Below are positions 16,113-25,027 of a DNA stretch of 64,000 bases, in pieces. The stretch comes from F1-120-MAGs238 sp964484185 (GTDB taxonomy: Bacteria; Planctomycetota; Phycisphaerae; Phycisphaerales; UBA1924). The notes beneath the pieces were generated by a model. That model was not told where the DNA came from. It saw only the letters and a list, made by a program, of their open reading frames with translations, and did no database searches. The stretch is from the NCBI GenBank assembly GCA_964484185.1, contig CAZAEQ010000006.1, positions 62,001-126,000 of the forward strand. The letters run 5' to 3'. Positions within the stretch are counted from its first letter, which is position 1; each line of letters opens with the position of its first letter. Position numbers and translations under genes: made by a program.

Positions 16113-18518
16113 TTAGAGGCAGCCGGCGCTGAGGGCATCGACGAAGTCGAGGTAGTCGAAGAAGTCGATTGTGCCATCAAGATTGAAGTCGGCTGTGGCG
16201 AGGTTGGCGCTGAAGGCATCGACGAAATCCAGGTAATCAAAGAAGTCCTGGACTGCATCTCCGTTGAAATCGCCGGGACAGTTTGGGGGCAGTGAAGCAC
16301 GCCATGCACCGCGGCCGTAGGTGCCCGCGACGATTGTGCGGTTGGGGGCGTGGAGTTTCAGGTCGCCAACGATGACGTTGGGGAGTGAGATGTCATCGCG
16401 GATCCAGGTCGTGCCGCCGTTGAAGGAGGTGTAGATGCCGGAGCCAACGCCGACGTACATGGTTGGAATGCGAGTGGTCCAGTCGATTGCGATTGCGCGA
16501 GCCGCGAGATTGGTGGGGAGCGTTCCGGTCATGTTGGTCCAGGAGACGCCGAAGTTAGTTGTCTTGAAGACACGGTTGCCGGTGGTGTTGTAGGAAGTGA
16601 CGAACGCAGTGCCGGGATTGGTGGGGTGGATTTCGATATCAGAAACTTGACCAGCGGGGAGACCTGTAGATCGATTGGTCCATGTTGCGGCGTCAGTGGT
16701 GACGTATACGCCGCCAACGGTATTGCCGCAGTAGATTGTGTTAGGAGCACCGAGGGCCACGGCGATAGCATTGATCCTGCCGCTATTGCCGTTGCTGTCA
16801 ATGCCACCAACTGTGGTGGGGCTGATGGCGGTCCAGGTTGGAGGAGTGGTTGTCGAGTTAGTGGTACGCCAGATTCGATTTGTGCCGCCGAGCAGGGTTG
16901 TTGAAGAGTTGGGGTCGCCAATGAGCGGAGCGATGAAGTTGACGGGATCGCTGCCCCAGGGGCCAGTAATGTCGGTGCCAGTGGAATTGTTCCAGCGTGT
17001 GATATCGAGATAGACGTAGGTTGTATAGCGGCGCGTGGTGTTGGTGCCGTCAAAGACTGAGAAGCCGCCATCGCCGACCTGCAGTTGTGGCCAGGTGAGA
17101 GAATTGGAAGTGCGTTCGGGCGTGCCGTTGTCTTGGGTGCCGCCCATCATGCGTTCGAGCGAGGTGGGGTGGACGACGATGTTGTAGATCTGGGCTGCGC
17201 CGAGCGTGGAATTGAGGTTTGACCAGGTTGTGCCACCGTTGGTGGACTTGTAGACGCCGCCGTCGTTGCCTTCCCAGATTGTGGGGCCAGGGCCGAATGC
17301 CATGACGTGGTGATCGGGGTGGACGTTGCCGGTAAGGATTTCGGCCCAGGAATCGCCGCCGTTTGTGGTCTTTGTGATGCCTGCTACTGCGTAGCGAGAG
17401 TCAACGCCGCCGGCGTATGCGATGTCTGGGTTGGCGGGGTCAACCGCGACGTAGCAGTTGTAACTGCCTTGTGGTGAAGGGAAGTTTGGCGTTGCGGTCT
17501 TTTGTGTCCAGGTTGTGCCTCCGTCGGTGGTTTTGTAAAGACCTTGCAAGCTGCCGCCGTTGACGAACGCGGCGTAGAGCACTTGTGGATTAGAGACACC
17601 GATCGTAATTGAAATGTAGCCGAAGCCGGAAGCGGGAAGGCCTGTGCCAGAGAGGAGGGTGTAGGTTGTGCCGCCATCAAGAGAGCGGTAGACGCCAGTG
17701 CCGCTGCGGGCGGCGTAGATTGTGTTGGGAGTGGTCTGGTTGATCGCCATCGAAGAGAAGTTGGCGGCGATTCGCGTGGACCATGTAGCGCCGCCATCGG
17801 TTGAGCGGTACAAGCCTGAGTTTGAGGTTGCGTGGATGATGTTGCTGTTGGTGGGGTGAATGATGATCTTGGAGACTTTGGTGCCCACTTGCGCTGTGGT
17901 GGCGATGCGATTCCAGCTGACGCCAGCGTCAGTGGAGCGGAAGATGCCATCGCCGTTTGAGCCGCTGACGTAGCCGCCGGTGCCGATGTAAACGGTGTTT
18001 GGGTTGGAGGGGTCGACGGCGATTGCGCCGCCGTTGAGGGTTGAGAGATCATCGGTCATAGGCGACCAGTTTGTGCCGCCGTCGGTAGTTTTCCAGACGC
18101 CGCCGGAGGCGGTAGCAATGTAACATATGTTTGCGTTGGTGGGGTGCGGGGCGATGTCGGAAATGCGACCGCCGGCGTTGGTGTTGCCGGACCAGTATTC
18201 GCTGGACATGGGTTTGGGGCCGACGAAGTTCCAGGTCATGAACGTGCCAGCGGTGGAGATTGGAGACCAATCGACGACGGGTTCGCCGGTGATGCGGATG
18301 TAGCCGTATGGCGGCGGGCCTGCTTCCCATTCGCCTTCTTCGCGGACGATTTTGACGCCTGCGGGTTTTACTTCTGGAACGCGTCCTTCGACCCGGAGGT
18401 CTTCGAGCGTGACGAGCTTGACAAGTTCGACATGGCCTTGCTGAGAAGAGGTGCAACTGACGAGAAATGCAGCGGTAGCTACAAGTACGACTGTGAGTCG
18501 GTTATAGGACGTTGACAT
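16113..18518 (-). CDS. BNR/sortilin-repeat lipoprotein with C-terminal GC-type dockerin-like domain
   Basis: An 801-residue surface protein. The signal peptide has a lipobox L-V-S-C with Cys 22 as the probable lipidated residue. Residues ~90-740 are multiple beta-propeller blades bearing Asp-box repeats of the form S/T-x-D-G-G-x-x-W, for example WKTTDGGTNW, YRSTDGGATW and YKSTNGGTTW, as in VPS10/xyloglucanase-like propellers. The last ~55 residues are two EF-hand-like repeats with DFFDYLDFVDA, ending AGCL; this matches the planctomycete GC-type dockerin-like tail. An identical motif ends the protein at 30110-32740. GGAG precedes the ATG. Enzymatic activity is not assured, because these propellers can be purely binding modules. 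Confidence 0.85.
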   Translation of the reverse strand: MSTSYNRLTVVLVATAAFLVSCTSSQQGHVELVKLVTLEDLRVEGRVPEVKPAGVKIVREEGEWEAGPPPYGYIRITGEPVVDWSPISTAGTFMTWNFVGPKPMSSEYWSGNTNAGGRISDIAPHPTNANICYIATASGGVWKTTDGGTNWSPMTDDLSTLNGGAIAVDPSNPNTVYIGTGGYVSGSNGDGIFRSTDAGVSWNRIATTAQVGTKVSKIIIHPTNSNIIHATSNSGLYRSTDGGATWSTRIAANFSSMAINQTTPNTIYAARSGTGVYRSLDGGTTYTLLSGTGLPASGFGYISITIGVSNPQVLYAAFVNGGSLQGLYKTTDGGTTWTQKTATPNFPSPQGSYNCYVAVDPANPDIAYAGGVDSRYAVAGITKTTNGGDSWAEILTGNVHPDHHVMAFGPGPTIWEGNDGGVYKSTNGGTTWSNLNSTLGAAQIYNIVVHPTSLERMMGGTQDNGTPERTSNSLTWPQLQVGDGGFSVFDGTNTTRRYTTYVYLDITRWNNSTGTDITGPWGSDPVNFIAPLIGDPNSSTTLLGGTNRIWRTTNSTTTPPTWTAISPTTVGGIDSNGNSGRINAIAVALGAPNTIYCGNTVGGVYVTTDAATWTNRSTGLPAGQVSDIEIHPTNPGTAFVTSYNTTGNRVFKTTNFGVSWTNMTGTLPTNLAARAIAIDWTTRIPTMYVGVGSGIYTSFNGGTTWIRDDISLPNVIVGDLKLHAPNRTIVAGTYGRGAWRASLPPNCPGDFNGDAVQDFFDYLDFVDAFSANLATADFNLDGTIDFFDYLDFVDALSAGCL

Positions 18519-18603
18519 TATTGAGGCTCCCTTTCCGGTCTAGAGCAAAGTTCTTCGACGGGCAACAGTGGTTGGTTGCAGGGAATCTGGGATTTAGGGT
18601 TGG

Positions 18604-21480
18604 TTAGCCGCGGATTGAGGCAAGAAGTTCTCGGGGGCCGCGCTTGGCGAGGGAAATGACAGCGGGGGCGGCGGCGATGAGGGTGATCGAGATGACAAAG
18701 GTCCATGCGAGCAGAGTGGGGATGAGCGGAGGTTTTGAGGTAAATAGGAAGCCGAAGATAATCTCATCTATATGGCGGCCAACAAAGACGGCTTGCGAGC
18801 CCATGAGCGTGCCGACCACGCAGGCAGTGAGGCCGATGATGATGGCTTCACCCAGGACAAGTTTGGTGAGCAGGCCGCGAGGGGCACCGACAGCGCGGAG
18901 GACGCCGAACTCGAATTGGCGGGCGTTGATGCCAGCGATGATGAGGTTCGCAACACCGAATGAGGCGACGATCATCGCGAGGATGGCGACGGCGGACGAG
19001 ACGGTGATGGCGCGCTGGAGGAAACCGGTGATGTCGTTGAGAATGCGGCGGCCGGAACCGACTTCGATAGCGCCCAGCGGGATGGTTTCAAGCCGAATCT
19101 TCTCTATGGCAGCGCGTTCATCGACTTTGGGCAGGAGAGCGACGTTGATGAGGCGAGTGGGGGGCGGGATGCCATCGAAGAACCGAGCTTGAAGATCTGC
19201 TCGAGAGCCGAAGACCGAGTTGATGGCCTGGTCTACGTATTCGTCACCGATTTGGAAATATTTAGAGATGAGGTCGAGTCCGGGGCTGGTGACTACGCCG
19301 ACGATTTCGAATTCTGATGATTTGTCTTCATAGGTGAGCGTGAGCTTGGATCCGACACCCAGGTTGTTGGAGGTTTTGAATTCGCGGGCGACGATGATCG
19401 CACCGCCTTCGAGCATGCGGCGCTTTGCAGTTTCCTGATCGCCTTCGATGAACTGGAGGCGGGCGAGATCGAAGAAGCGGTCGGGCTCGAAACCGATGTA
19501 TGTGGTTTTGAACTTTGCAACGCCGCCAACGCCGAATTTTGCGTTAGATTCCATGGCGACGAGGCTGATGGAGTTGGTGCCCGCGACGTATTGCTTCATC
19601 GCATCGAGCTTGGGCTGCGCGAGTGGAGAGAGCCCGTTGAGGCTGAGGACGAAGACATCGGGGAATTTGAAGTTTGCGATGTAGTCTTCCATGATGCCGC
19701 GGCCCTGGGTCCAGAGTGCGATCATGAGTGCGAGGCCGGCCATGAGTGAGCCACTGGTGAAGCCGAAGCGGTAGGGGGTGGCGCGAATGGTGCGCTGGAG
19801 GAGAACGGGAGGAAGGCCGATGATGCGGGAGACAGAGCGGGAGAAGATTGCGGTGAGAACGAGCGTGAGGGGCACGCAGAGGAGGAAGTACCCGATGAGC
19901 AGGCCAGGAATGCCAAAGACGATGTAGGTCCAGAACACTGTGTCGGCGTCCGAGGTCAGGCGTGAGGAAAGGAAGTTGAGCGCGATGCCAAAGATGGCGA
20001 AGAAAGCAGTGATGACCAGGCCGCGGGTTGAGGCGAGTTTGGCTCGGCTGGCGAGAGCTTTGAGCGGGGCGATGCGAGAGGATTGAATTGCGGGGAATGC
20101 TGCACCCAGGATTCCGGCAAGCAATGCACCGGCGAATGCGAGAGCGACACGCTCGGGGGCGATGGTGAGATTGATACGAATTTCGGATTTGTAGTACCAG
20201 AAGAGGGCTTCGGCCATTGCGATACCGAGTGGGACGCCCAGGACCGCGCCGATGCCACCGACGATGAGACCCTGCAGAAGCTGGATCTGTGCGAGTTGAA
20301 GGCGAGATGCGCCGATGCAGCGGAGCATCGCGAGTTCGCGCTGGCGCTCGGTGACTGCAGTGCTCATGGCTGTCATGATGATGAAGGCTGCGCCCAGGAA
20401 CGCGAACATGGATGCGACGGTGAATACCAGCCGATTCGCGGCGAGATTCTTGCTGATTCCACTCGTGATCTTTTCAGTGGTCTGGAGGAGGAGGCCTTTG
20501 GGAAGTTCGGCCTTGTGAGCGGCAACTGCGCTGTTGGCGTTCTCGCCTTTCTTCAAGACAATGTCAAGCTCGGAGATTTGGCCGCCAGAGTCAGTGAGTT
20601 TTTCGAGACCGGCGAGCGTGAGAAAGGCCTGGGCACGGCCGCCAAGATCGGGCTGTTTGACGATTCCAACGACTTTGAGCGGCGCAGCGCTGAGCGATGG
20701 GCGTTTGATGCCAAGGGCATCGGCGAGCTTTTGAAGTTTGGGGACTGAATCGCCGAGTTGGCGAACGGCGAAAACAGTTTTACCGGGGGAGATGTTGTAT
20801 TGAGCGTTGATCGCCGCGATATCAGTGTCGGGTGGGAACGTGGCAGGGCCCATGTCTACTTTGGAGTCGGCAGGTCCCTTTACATCGGTCTCGTTGCTGG
20901 AAGGTTCGGTGAGTTGAAAGGAGATCGGTTCTTTCGCATCGACTTTCACGCGACCGCGTGCGCCAAGCTGGCGCACTACGAGCTCATCGACAACGACTTC
21001 ATCATCGGCCTCTGGCCAGCGGCCTTCGACGAATTGCAGTGGGCGCAGTGTGCGATCGGCATCAGTGACGCCAACGGCGGAAAGGCTTGAATTGACGCGC
21101 TTGAACTTGCGTTCGAAGCCGAGCTGGGTGACATCAGGATTGGGGCCAACACCTTTCTCGCGTTCCCAGACTGGCCGAACGATTTCGAGAATCAGTTGTT
21201 TTTGCAGGCGCGGTGCGACGCTCGCGACTTGTGGCCAGTTCAGGACATCGTTCTGAACGTCGGCATCAAATGTCTCTCGCCCGCCAGTGGCTTTAATGCG
21301 AAGATCGCCGGAGCCAACGGTGCGAGCGAGTCGAGCTTCAAGACCTTTGTTGACCGAGTGCAGGCCGAGCGTGACGGCTGTGATCAGCGCAGCAGACAGC
21401 ATGACCGCGAGAACGAGGAGGATCGTTCTGCTACGCCGTTCTGATGCACTCTTGATAGCGAGCAGCCACGCCGGATGCAT
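18604..21480 (-). CDS. FtsX/MacB-like ABC transporter permease
   Basis: A 958-residue permease with an N-terminal helix (ILLVLAVMLSAALITAVTLG), a large extracytoplasmic domain, then two FtsX-type membrane modules: helices around 355-480 (AAFIIMTAMSTAV, then RQRELAMLRCIGASRLQ) and around 815-950 (VASFGVANLIIAGINARQFEFGVLRAVGA). The coupling segments ELAMLRCIGAS and FGVLRAVGAPRG are the standard contacts with the ATPase. ATG 21480 is chosen; the upstream extension is in another gene's territory and lacks homology. It overlaps the ATPase gene by 50 bases. Together they form a type VII ABC system, expected to move lipoproteins, peptides or other envelope substrates; the substrate is unknown. Confidence 0.88.
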   Translation of the reverse strand: MHPAWLLAIKSASERRSRTILLVLAVMLSAALITAVTLGLHSVNKGLEARLARTVGSGDLRIKATGGRETFDADVQNDVLNWPQVASVAPRLQKQLILEIVRPVWEREKGVGPNPDVTQLGFERKFKRVNSSLSAVGVTDADRTLRPLQFVEGRWPEADDEVVVDELVVRQLGARGRVKVDAKEPISFQLTEPSSNETDVKGPADSKVDMGPATFPPDTDIAAINAQYNISPGKTVFAVRQLGDSVPKLQKLADALGIKRPSLSAAPLKVVGIVKQPDLGGRAQAFLTLAGLEKLTDSGGQISELDIVLKKGENANSAVAAHKAELPKGLLLQTTEKITSGISKNLAANRLVFTVASMFAFLGAAFIIMTAMSTAVTERQRELAMLRCIGASRLQLAQIQLLQGLIVGGIGAVLGVPLGIAMAEALFWYYKSEIRINLTIAPERVALAFAGALLAGILGAAFPAIQSSRIAPLKALASRAKLASTRGLVITAFFAIFGIALNFLSSRLTSDADTVFWTYIVFGIPGLLIGYFLLCVPLTLVLTAIFSRSVSRIIGLPPVLLQRTIRATPYRFGFTSGSLMAGLALMIALWTQGRGIMEDYIANFKFPDVFVLSLNGLSPLAQPKLDAMKQYVAGTNSISLVAMESNAKFGVGGVAKFKTTYIGFEPDRFFDLARLQFIEGDQETAKRRMLEGGAIIVAREFKTSNNLGVGSKLTLTYEDKSSEFEIVGVVTSPGLDLISKYFQIGDEYVDQAINSVFGSRADLQARFFDGIPPPTRLINVALLPKVDERAAIEKIRLETIPLGAIEVGSGRRILNDITGFLQRAITVSSAVAILAMIVASFGVANLIIAGINARQFEFGVLRAVGAPRGLLTKLVLGEAIIIGLTACVVGTLMGSQAVFVGRHIDEIIFGFLFTSKPPLIPTLLAWTFVISITLIAAAPAVISLAKRGPRELLASIRG

Positions 21481-22156
21481 CGAGGTTCTCCGTCTTAAAG
21501 CTGGTTTTAAACTTGCCGTCTGCGAGCACGAAAACTTCATCTGTGAACGCGGCGGCCGCGGGCTCATGTGTCACCATGACCACGGTGATGTTCTGTTGCT
21601 TCGCCAGATCGGCGAGCAGCGCCCAGAGCTTTGCCGAATTTGCAGAGTCAAGGTTGCCCGTTGGTTCATCGGCGAAGATGACCGGCGGTGAAAATAGCAA
21701 AGAGCGGGCGATCGCGACTCGTTGCTGCTCGCCACCGGACATGGAATCGGGGCGGTGCTCTGCGCGATCTGATAGGCCGAATTGTTCGAGCAATTCCTTG
21801 GCGCGTGTGCGTTTGTCTTCGCCCGCGAGCAGGCCGGGGAGCTCGACGTTTTCGAGTGCGGTCAGCGTCGGAATGAGATTGAACTGCTGGAAGACAATCC
21901 CAATTTCGCGGCGGCGGAACTCCGTCGCTTCCTTATCTGTCAATTTTTCAACTGACCTACCCGCGATGGTGATCGTGCCAGAATCCGGGCGATCAAGTGA
22001 AGCAAGCAGGTGCAGCAGCGTGCTCTTCCCGCTGCCAGATTGACCCATGATGGCGTAGAAGCCAGCGGACGAAATGGAGAGATCCACGCCGCGGAGTGCG
22101 GGGATTTCGCGATTTGCCAGGAAGTAGGATTTTGAGAGTGCGGCGCAGTGGATCAT
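21431..22156 (-). CDS. ABC transporter ATP-binding protein (LolD/MacB type)
   Basis: A ~241-residue ATPase with all key motifs: Walker A GQSGSGKST, Q-loop VFQQFNLIPTLTALENVELP, signature MSGGEQQRVAIARSL, Walker B VIFADEPTGNLD and the H-loop VVMVTHEP. It belongs to the LolD/MacB group that works with FtsX-like permeases, and its gene runs 50 bases into the permease gene. ATG 22156 (MIHCAALSKSY) is taken as start; an upstream ATG at 22189 would add a Cys-rich stretch unlike the family. A three-unit 12-bp tandem repeat lies between this gene and gcvH. Confidence 0.9.
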   Translation of the reverse strand: MIHCAALSKSYFLANREIPALRGVDLSISSAGFYAIMGQSGSGKSTLLHLLASLDRPDSGTITIAGRSVEKLTDKEATEFRRREIGIVFQQFNLIPTLTALENVELPGLLAGEDKRTRAKELLEQFGLSDRAEHRPDSMSGGEQQRVAIARSLLFSPPVIFADEPTGNLDSANSAKLWALLADLAKQQNITVVMVTHEPAAAAFTDEVFVLADGKFKTSFKTENLDASGVAARYQECIRTA

Positions 22157-22191
22157 GGAAACACAACATCCGCACAATAGTGGCGGCATGA

Positions 22192-22227
22192 GAAATCAGG
22201 CCGGAAATCAGGCCGGAAGTCAGGCGG
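22192..22227. repeat. Three-unit 12-bp direct repeat
   Basis: GAAATCAGGCCG occurs twice in tandem (22192-22203, 22204-22215), followed by the diverged copy GAAGTCAGGCGG (22216-22227). The third copy includes the gcvH stop codon, so the repeat grew at the 3' end of gcvH and separates it from the ABC ATPase gene. No function is evident; replication slippage explains it. Confidence 0.7.
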
Positions 22228-22594
22228 GGTGAGCTGCGTCATAGGCCTTCTGGTCAACGCAGTCTTTGATGGGTGAGGACGGTTTGATTTTGACAAGCCA
22301 GGCCTTGCCATAGCAGTCTTCGTTGAGCAGGGCGGGGTTGGATGCAAGTGCGGCATTAACTTCCGTAATTTCGCCATCGCAGGCGCAGTAAATGTCGGAG
22401 GTCGTCTTTACGGACTCGATGGTGCCAATGTTCTCGCCAGCTTTGAATTTGAATCCCTTTGGCTTCATTTCCACGTAGGTGACATCGGTGAGGGCGTTGA
22501 CGGCGTATTGGGTAATGCCGAGCGTCAGCGTGTCGCCTTCAGTCTTGTGCCATTCGTGTGATTTGGAGTAGACGCGGTCTGATGGGGTGGCCAT
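22220..22594 (-). CDS. gcvH: Glycine cleavage system H protein
   Basis: A 124-residue lipoyl carrier protein. The lipoylation site is Lys 63 in the conserved IGTIESVKTTSD block, and the C-terminal NEDCYGKAWLVKIKPS segment matches GcvH. Length is normal. The open frame continues upstream to 22687, but ATG 22594 (MATPSDRVYSKSHEW) gives the family's usual N terminus. The other glycine cleavage genes (gcvT, gcvP) are not in the window. LipA, encoded at the left edge, is the kind of enzyme that would activate it. The gene is divergent from the DUF255 fusion gene. Confidence 0.95.
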   Translation of the reverse strand: MATPSDRVYSKSHEWHKTEGDTLTLGITQYAVNALTDVTYVEMKPKGFKFKAGENIGTIESVKTTSDIYCACDGEITEVNAALASNPALLNEDCYGKAWLVKIKPSSPIKDCVDQKAYDAAHPA

Positions 22595-22705
22595 GGTGAG
22601 TTCCTTAGGGTGGTGCGGATGGTAGAAAGGCCGGGGGCACCGTGGCAAATGAAATGGTGGCAGAACCGAAGAAAGAATCGCACTCAATCTGACCTATCGT
22701 CTGGC

Positions 22706-24970
22706 GTGGCCAACCGTCTTGCAACTCAATCTTCGCCGTATTTGCTGCAACATGCGCAGAATCCTGTCGATTGGTACCCGTGGGGAGAGGAAGCGTTTGC
22801 CGAGGCGATTCGCCGCGATGTGCCGGTGCTTGTATCGATCGGATACAGCACGTGTTACTGGTGCCACGTCATGGAGCGGGAGTCTTTTGAGAACGCTGAG
22901 GTCGCAAAGCATCTCAACGAGGCGTTCGTGTGCATCAAAGTAGATCGAGAAGAGCGGCCTGATATCGATGATGTCTACATGGCCGCGACAGTGGCGATGC
23001 TGGGTCATGGTGGCTGGCCGATGAATGTGTGTCTTGATCCGGCGACGCGCAAGCCGTTCTGGTGCGGGACGTATTTCCCTCCCACGGCAGGGCGAGGAAT
23101 GCCCGGTTTGCTTCAAGTGGTTTCCGGGATTTCCGCGGCGTGGACCGAACGGCGAGCCGAGGTTCTGGAACAGGCGAATCAACTCGCGGCGGCGGTGAGC
23201 GAACAGTTGAGTGCGGCGATTGAACCAACTGCCTTGGACGCGGGACCGATTTCTGAGGCGGTGTCGATGTTGCTGCGCATGGGCGATCAGCAGCATGGCG
23301 GCTTCGGCAAAGCGCCCAAGTTCCCTCAGCCAGTCTTTCTCGATTTCCTCATCGATGTCCGCGGCAGTCTCGATAGCGAATCTCAAAAAGCAGTTGATGC
23401 CGCAGTAAAGCTCACGCTCGACAAAATGATGCTCGGCGGAATTCGCGATCACGTCGGTGGCGGGTTTCATCGCTACGCGGTCGACAGCATCTGGCTCGTG
23501 CCGCATTTCGAGAAGATGTTGTACGATCAGGCACAGCTTGCGATCGTGTACGTCAAGGCTGCGGCGATCTATGACGACACCGAATACGCCAGCGTGGCCC
23601 GCGAGATCGCCGATTATGTCTTACGCGAAATGACCGATTCCCGCGGCCTCTTCTTCTCCGCACAAGATGCGGAAGTCGATCATCGCGAGGGCTTGAACTA
23701 TCTCTGGACGCCCGCAGAGATGATGGCAGTGCTGGGTGATGAAGATGGCTTATTCGCCGTGAAGTTCTACGGACTTGATCAAGGTGCCAATTTCAAAGAC
23801 CCGCATCATCCATCGGAACCAGCACGCAACGTGCTTTTTCGCAAAGAGCGTTTTGCGAGCGGTGGGGCGGACAAGAGAATTCAGGGAATCAATCAGAAGT
23901 TGCTCGCCGCGAGAATGCTGAGAAAGCAGCCGCATCTTGATGACAAAGTGGTTGCGTCGTGGAACGGACTGATGATCTCCGCGCTCGCGCAGGTCGGCGC
24001 GGTACTGGGTGATCAGAAATATGTGAGTGATGCAAAGGCCGCGGCCGATGCGCTGCTGCAACTTCATCGCGACTCCAGCGGCAGCCTGCTCCGCGTCAGT
24101 CGTGGCGGCAAGGCGTCCACAACGGCGTTCCTCGAAGACCACGCGTGCCTGGCTCAAGGCCTGCTCGAACTGCATCACACGCTCGGCGGTCAAAGTCCCT
24201 ATCTCGCCGCGGCAGATTCGCTGCTCGCCGCCGCCGAGAGCCAGTTCGCACGAGATGGCAAATTCTTTGATACACGCGACGAAAGCGGCGAACTCTTCAT
24301 CCGCACCAGCAGCATCCACGATGGCGCGATGCCCAGCGGCACCAGCGTCATGCTGCACGCACTGCGTCAACGAGCGGCTTTATCGAAAACCCCTGAACAC
24401 ATCGCGCGACTCTTGAACTACTTCCCCGGCGTCTCCGGCCCAGTGCGGCAATCTCCAGTTAGCGTCATCAACACAACGCGTTGCCTCTATCGCGTCCTCG
24501 TAGGCGGATTTGAAGGCGCAACCGAAACACTCGCCAACATCGGCCCAATCAAAACTACCGCCGCACCCGCCGGGGCATATCCCGTCGAGGTCTACTCAAG
24601 CGCCGACCGCATAGAACTTCGCACCGATCGACCCGCCGCCTTCCGCATCATCATGCGAATCTCGCCAGGCTACCACATCCTCGCCGCCCAGCCCGGCCCC
24701 GGCGGCGCACACATGTTCCCGCTGCGAATCAGCCTCACCGGCGGCACAGGTGTCCAGGTCTACGCCGATTACCCCGAGGGCAAAACCTACGGCCCCGATG
24801 GCGAACTCCTCGTGAACACCGGAGATATCGAGTTCGATATCGTCCTCGAACGCGAGGGCAATTGGAGCGGCCGCCCTATTCTCACGGCGACGTTCCAAGC
24901 GTGCTCCGATTCCGAGTGCCTGGCGCCAATGACAGTGGAACTCGATGTGGCAATCGACCGTGCTACATAA
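22706..24970 (+). CDS. DUF255/YyaL-type thioredoxin-fold protein fused to a DsbD-alpha-like domain
   Basis: A ~754-residue protein. Residues ~1-165 are the DUF255/SSP411 thioredoxin-like domain: SSPYLLQHAQNPVDWYPWGE and the Cys pair in STCYWCHVM. The middle, ~190-570, is an alpha/alpha-barrel region seen in N-acyl-glucosamine epimerase-like folds (GGFGKAPKFPQP, GGIRDHVGGGFHRY, PHFEKMLYDQAQL, SWNGLM). The final ~130 residues resemble the periplasmic DsbD alpha domain, with Cys residues in FQACSDSECLAPM. No signal peptide is evident. The frame opens at 22610 but GTG 22706 (MANRLATQ) gives the family's usual N terminus and leaves ~110 bases for divergent promoters. Function of the family is unproven. 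Confidence 0.85.
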   Translation: MANRLATQSSPYLLQHAQNPVDWYPWGEEAFAEAIRRDVPVLVSIGYSTCYWCHVMERESFENAEVAKHLNEAFVCIKVDREERPDIDDVYMAATVAMLGHGGWPMNVCLDPATRKPFWCGTYFPPTAGRGMPGLLQVVSGISAAWTERRAEVLEQANQLAAAVSEQLSAAIEPTALDAGPISEAVSMLLRMGDQQHGGFGKAPKFPQPVFLDFLIDVRGSLDSESQKAVDAAVKLTLDKMMLGGIRDHVGGGFHRYAVDSIWLVPHFEKMLYDQAQLAIVYVKAAAIYDDTEYASVAREIADYVLREMTDSRGLFFSAQDAEVDHREGLNYLWTPAEMMAVLGDEDGLFAVKFYGLDQGANFKDPHHPSEPARNVLFRKERFASGGADKRIQGINQKLLAARMLRKQPHLDDKVVASWNGLMISALAQVGAVLGDQKYVSDAKAAADALLQLHRDSSGSLLRVSRGGKASTTAFLEDHACLAQGLLELHHTLGGQSPYLAAADSLLAAAESQFARDGKFFDTRDESGELFIRTSSIHDGAMPSGTSVMLHALRQRAALSKTPEHIARLLNYFPGVSGPVRQSPVSVINTTRCLYRVLVGGFEGATETLANIGPIKTTAAPAGAYPVEVYSSADRIELRTDRPAAFRIIMRISPGYHILAAQPGPGGAHMFPLRISLTGGTGVQVYADYPEGKTYGPDGELLVNTGDIEFDIVLEREGNWSGRPILTATFQACSDSECLAPMTVELDVAIDRAT

Positions 24971-25027
24971 GCAGTACCGAGCCCCTTTCCGCTTTGCTCC
25001 ATTGCTGCTCAGGTCCTAACCTTGCCC

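Noticed and set aside
15951..16295. Plus-strand open frame of 114 codons
   Set aside because: It is mostly antisense to the dockerin tail of the 16113-18518 gene, whose repeats create a repetitive antisense sequence (…EGIDEVEVVEEVD…).
16113..18518. Calling the BNR-repeat protein a glycoside hydrolase or sialidase
   Set aside because: Asp-box propellers are shared by many nonenzymatic proteins and no catalytic Arg triad or acid pair could be placed.
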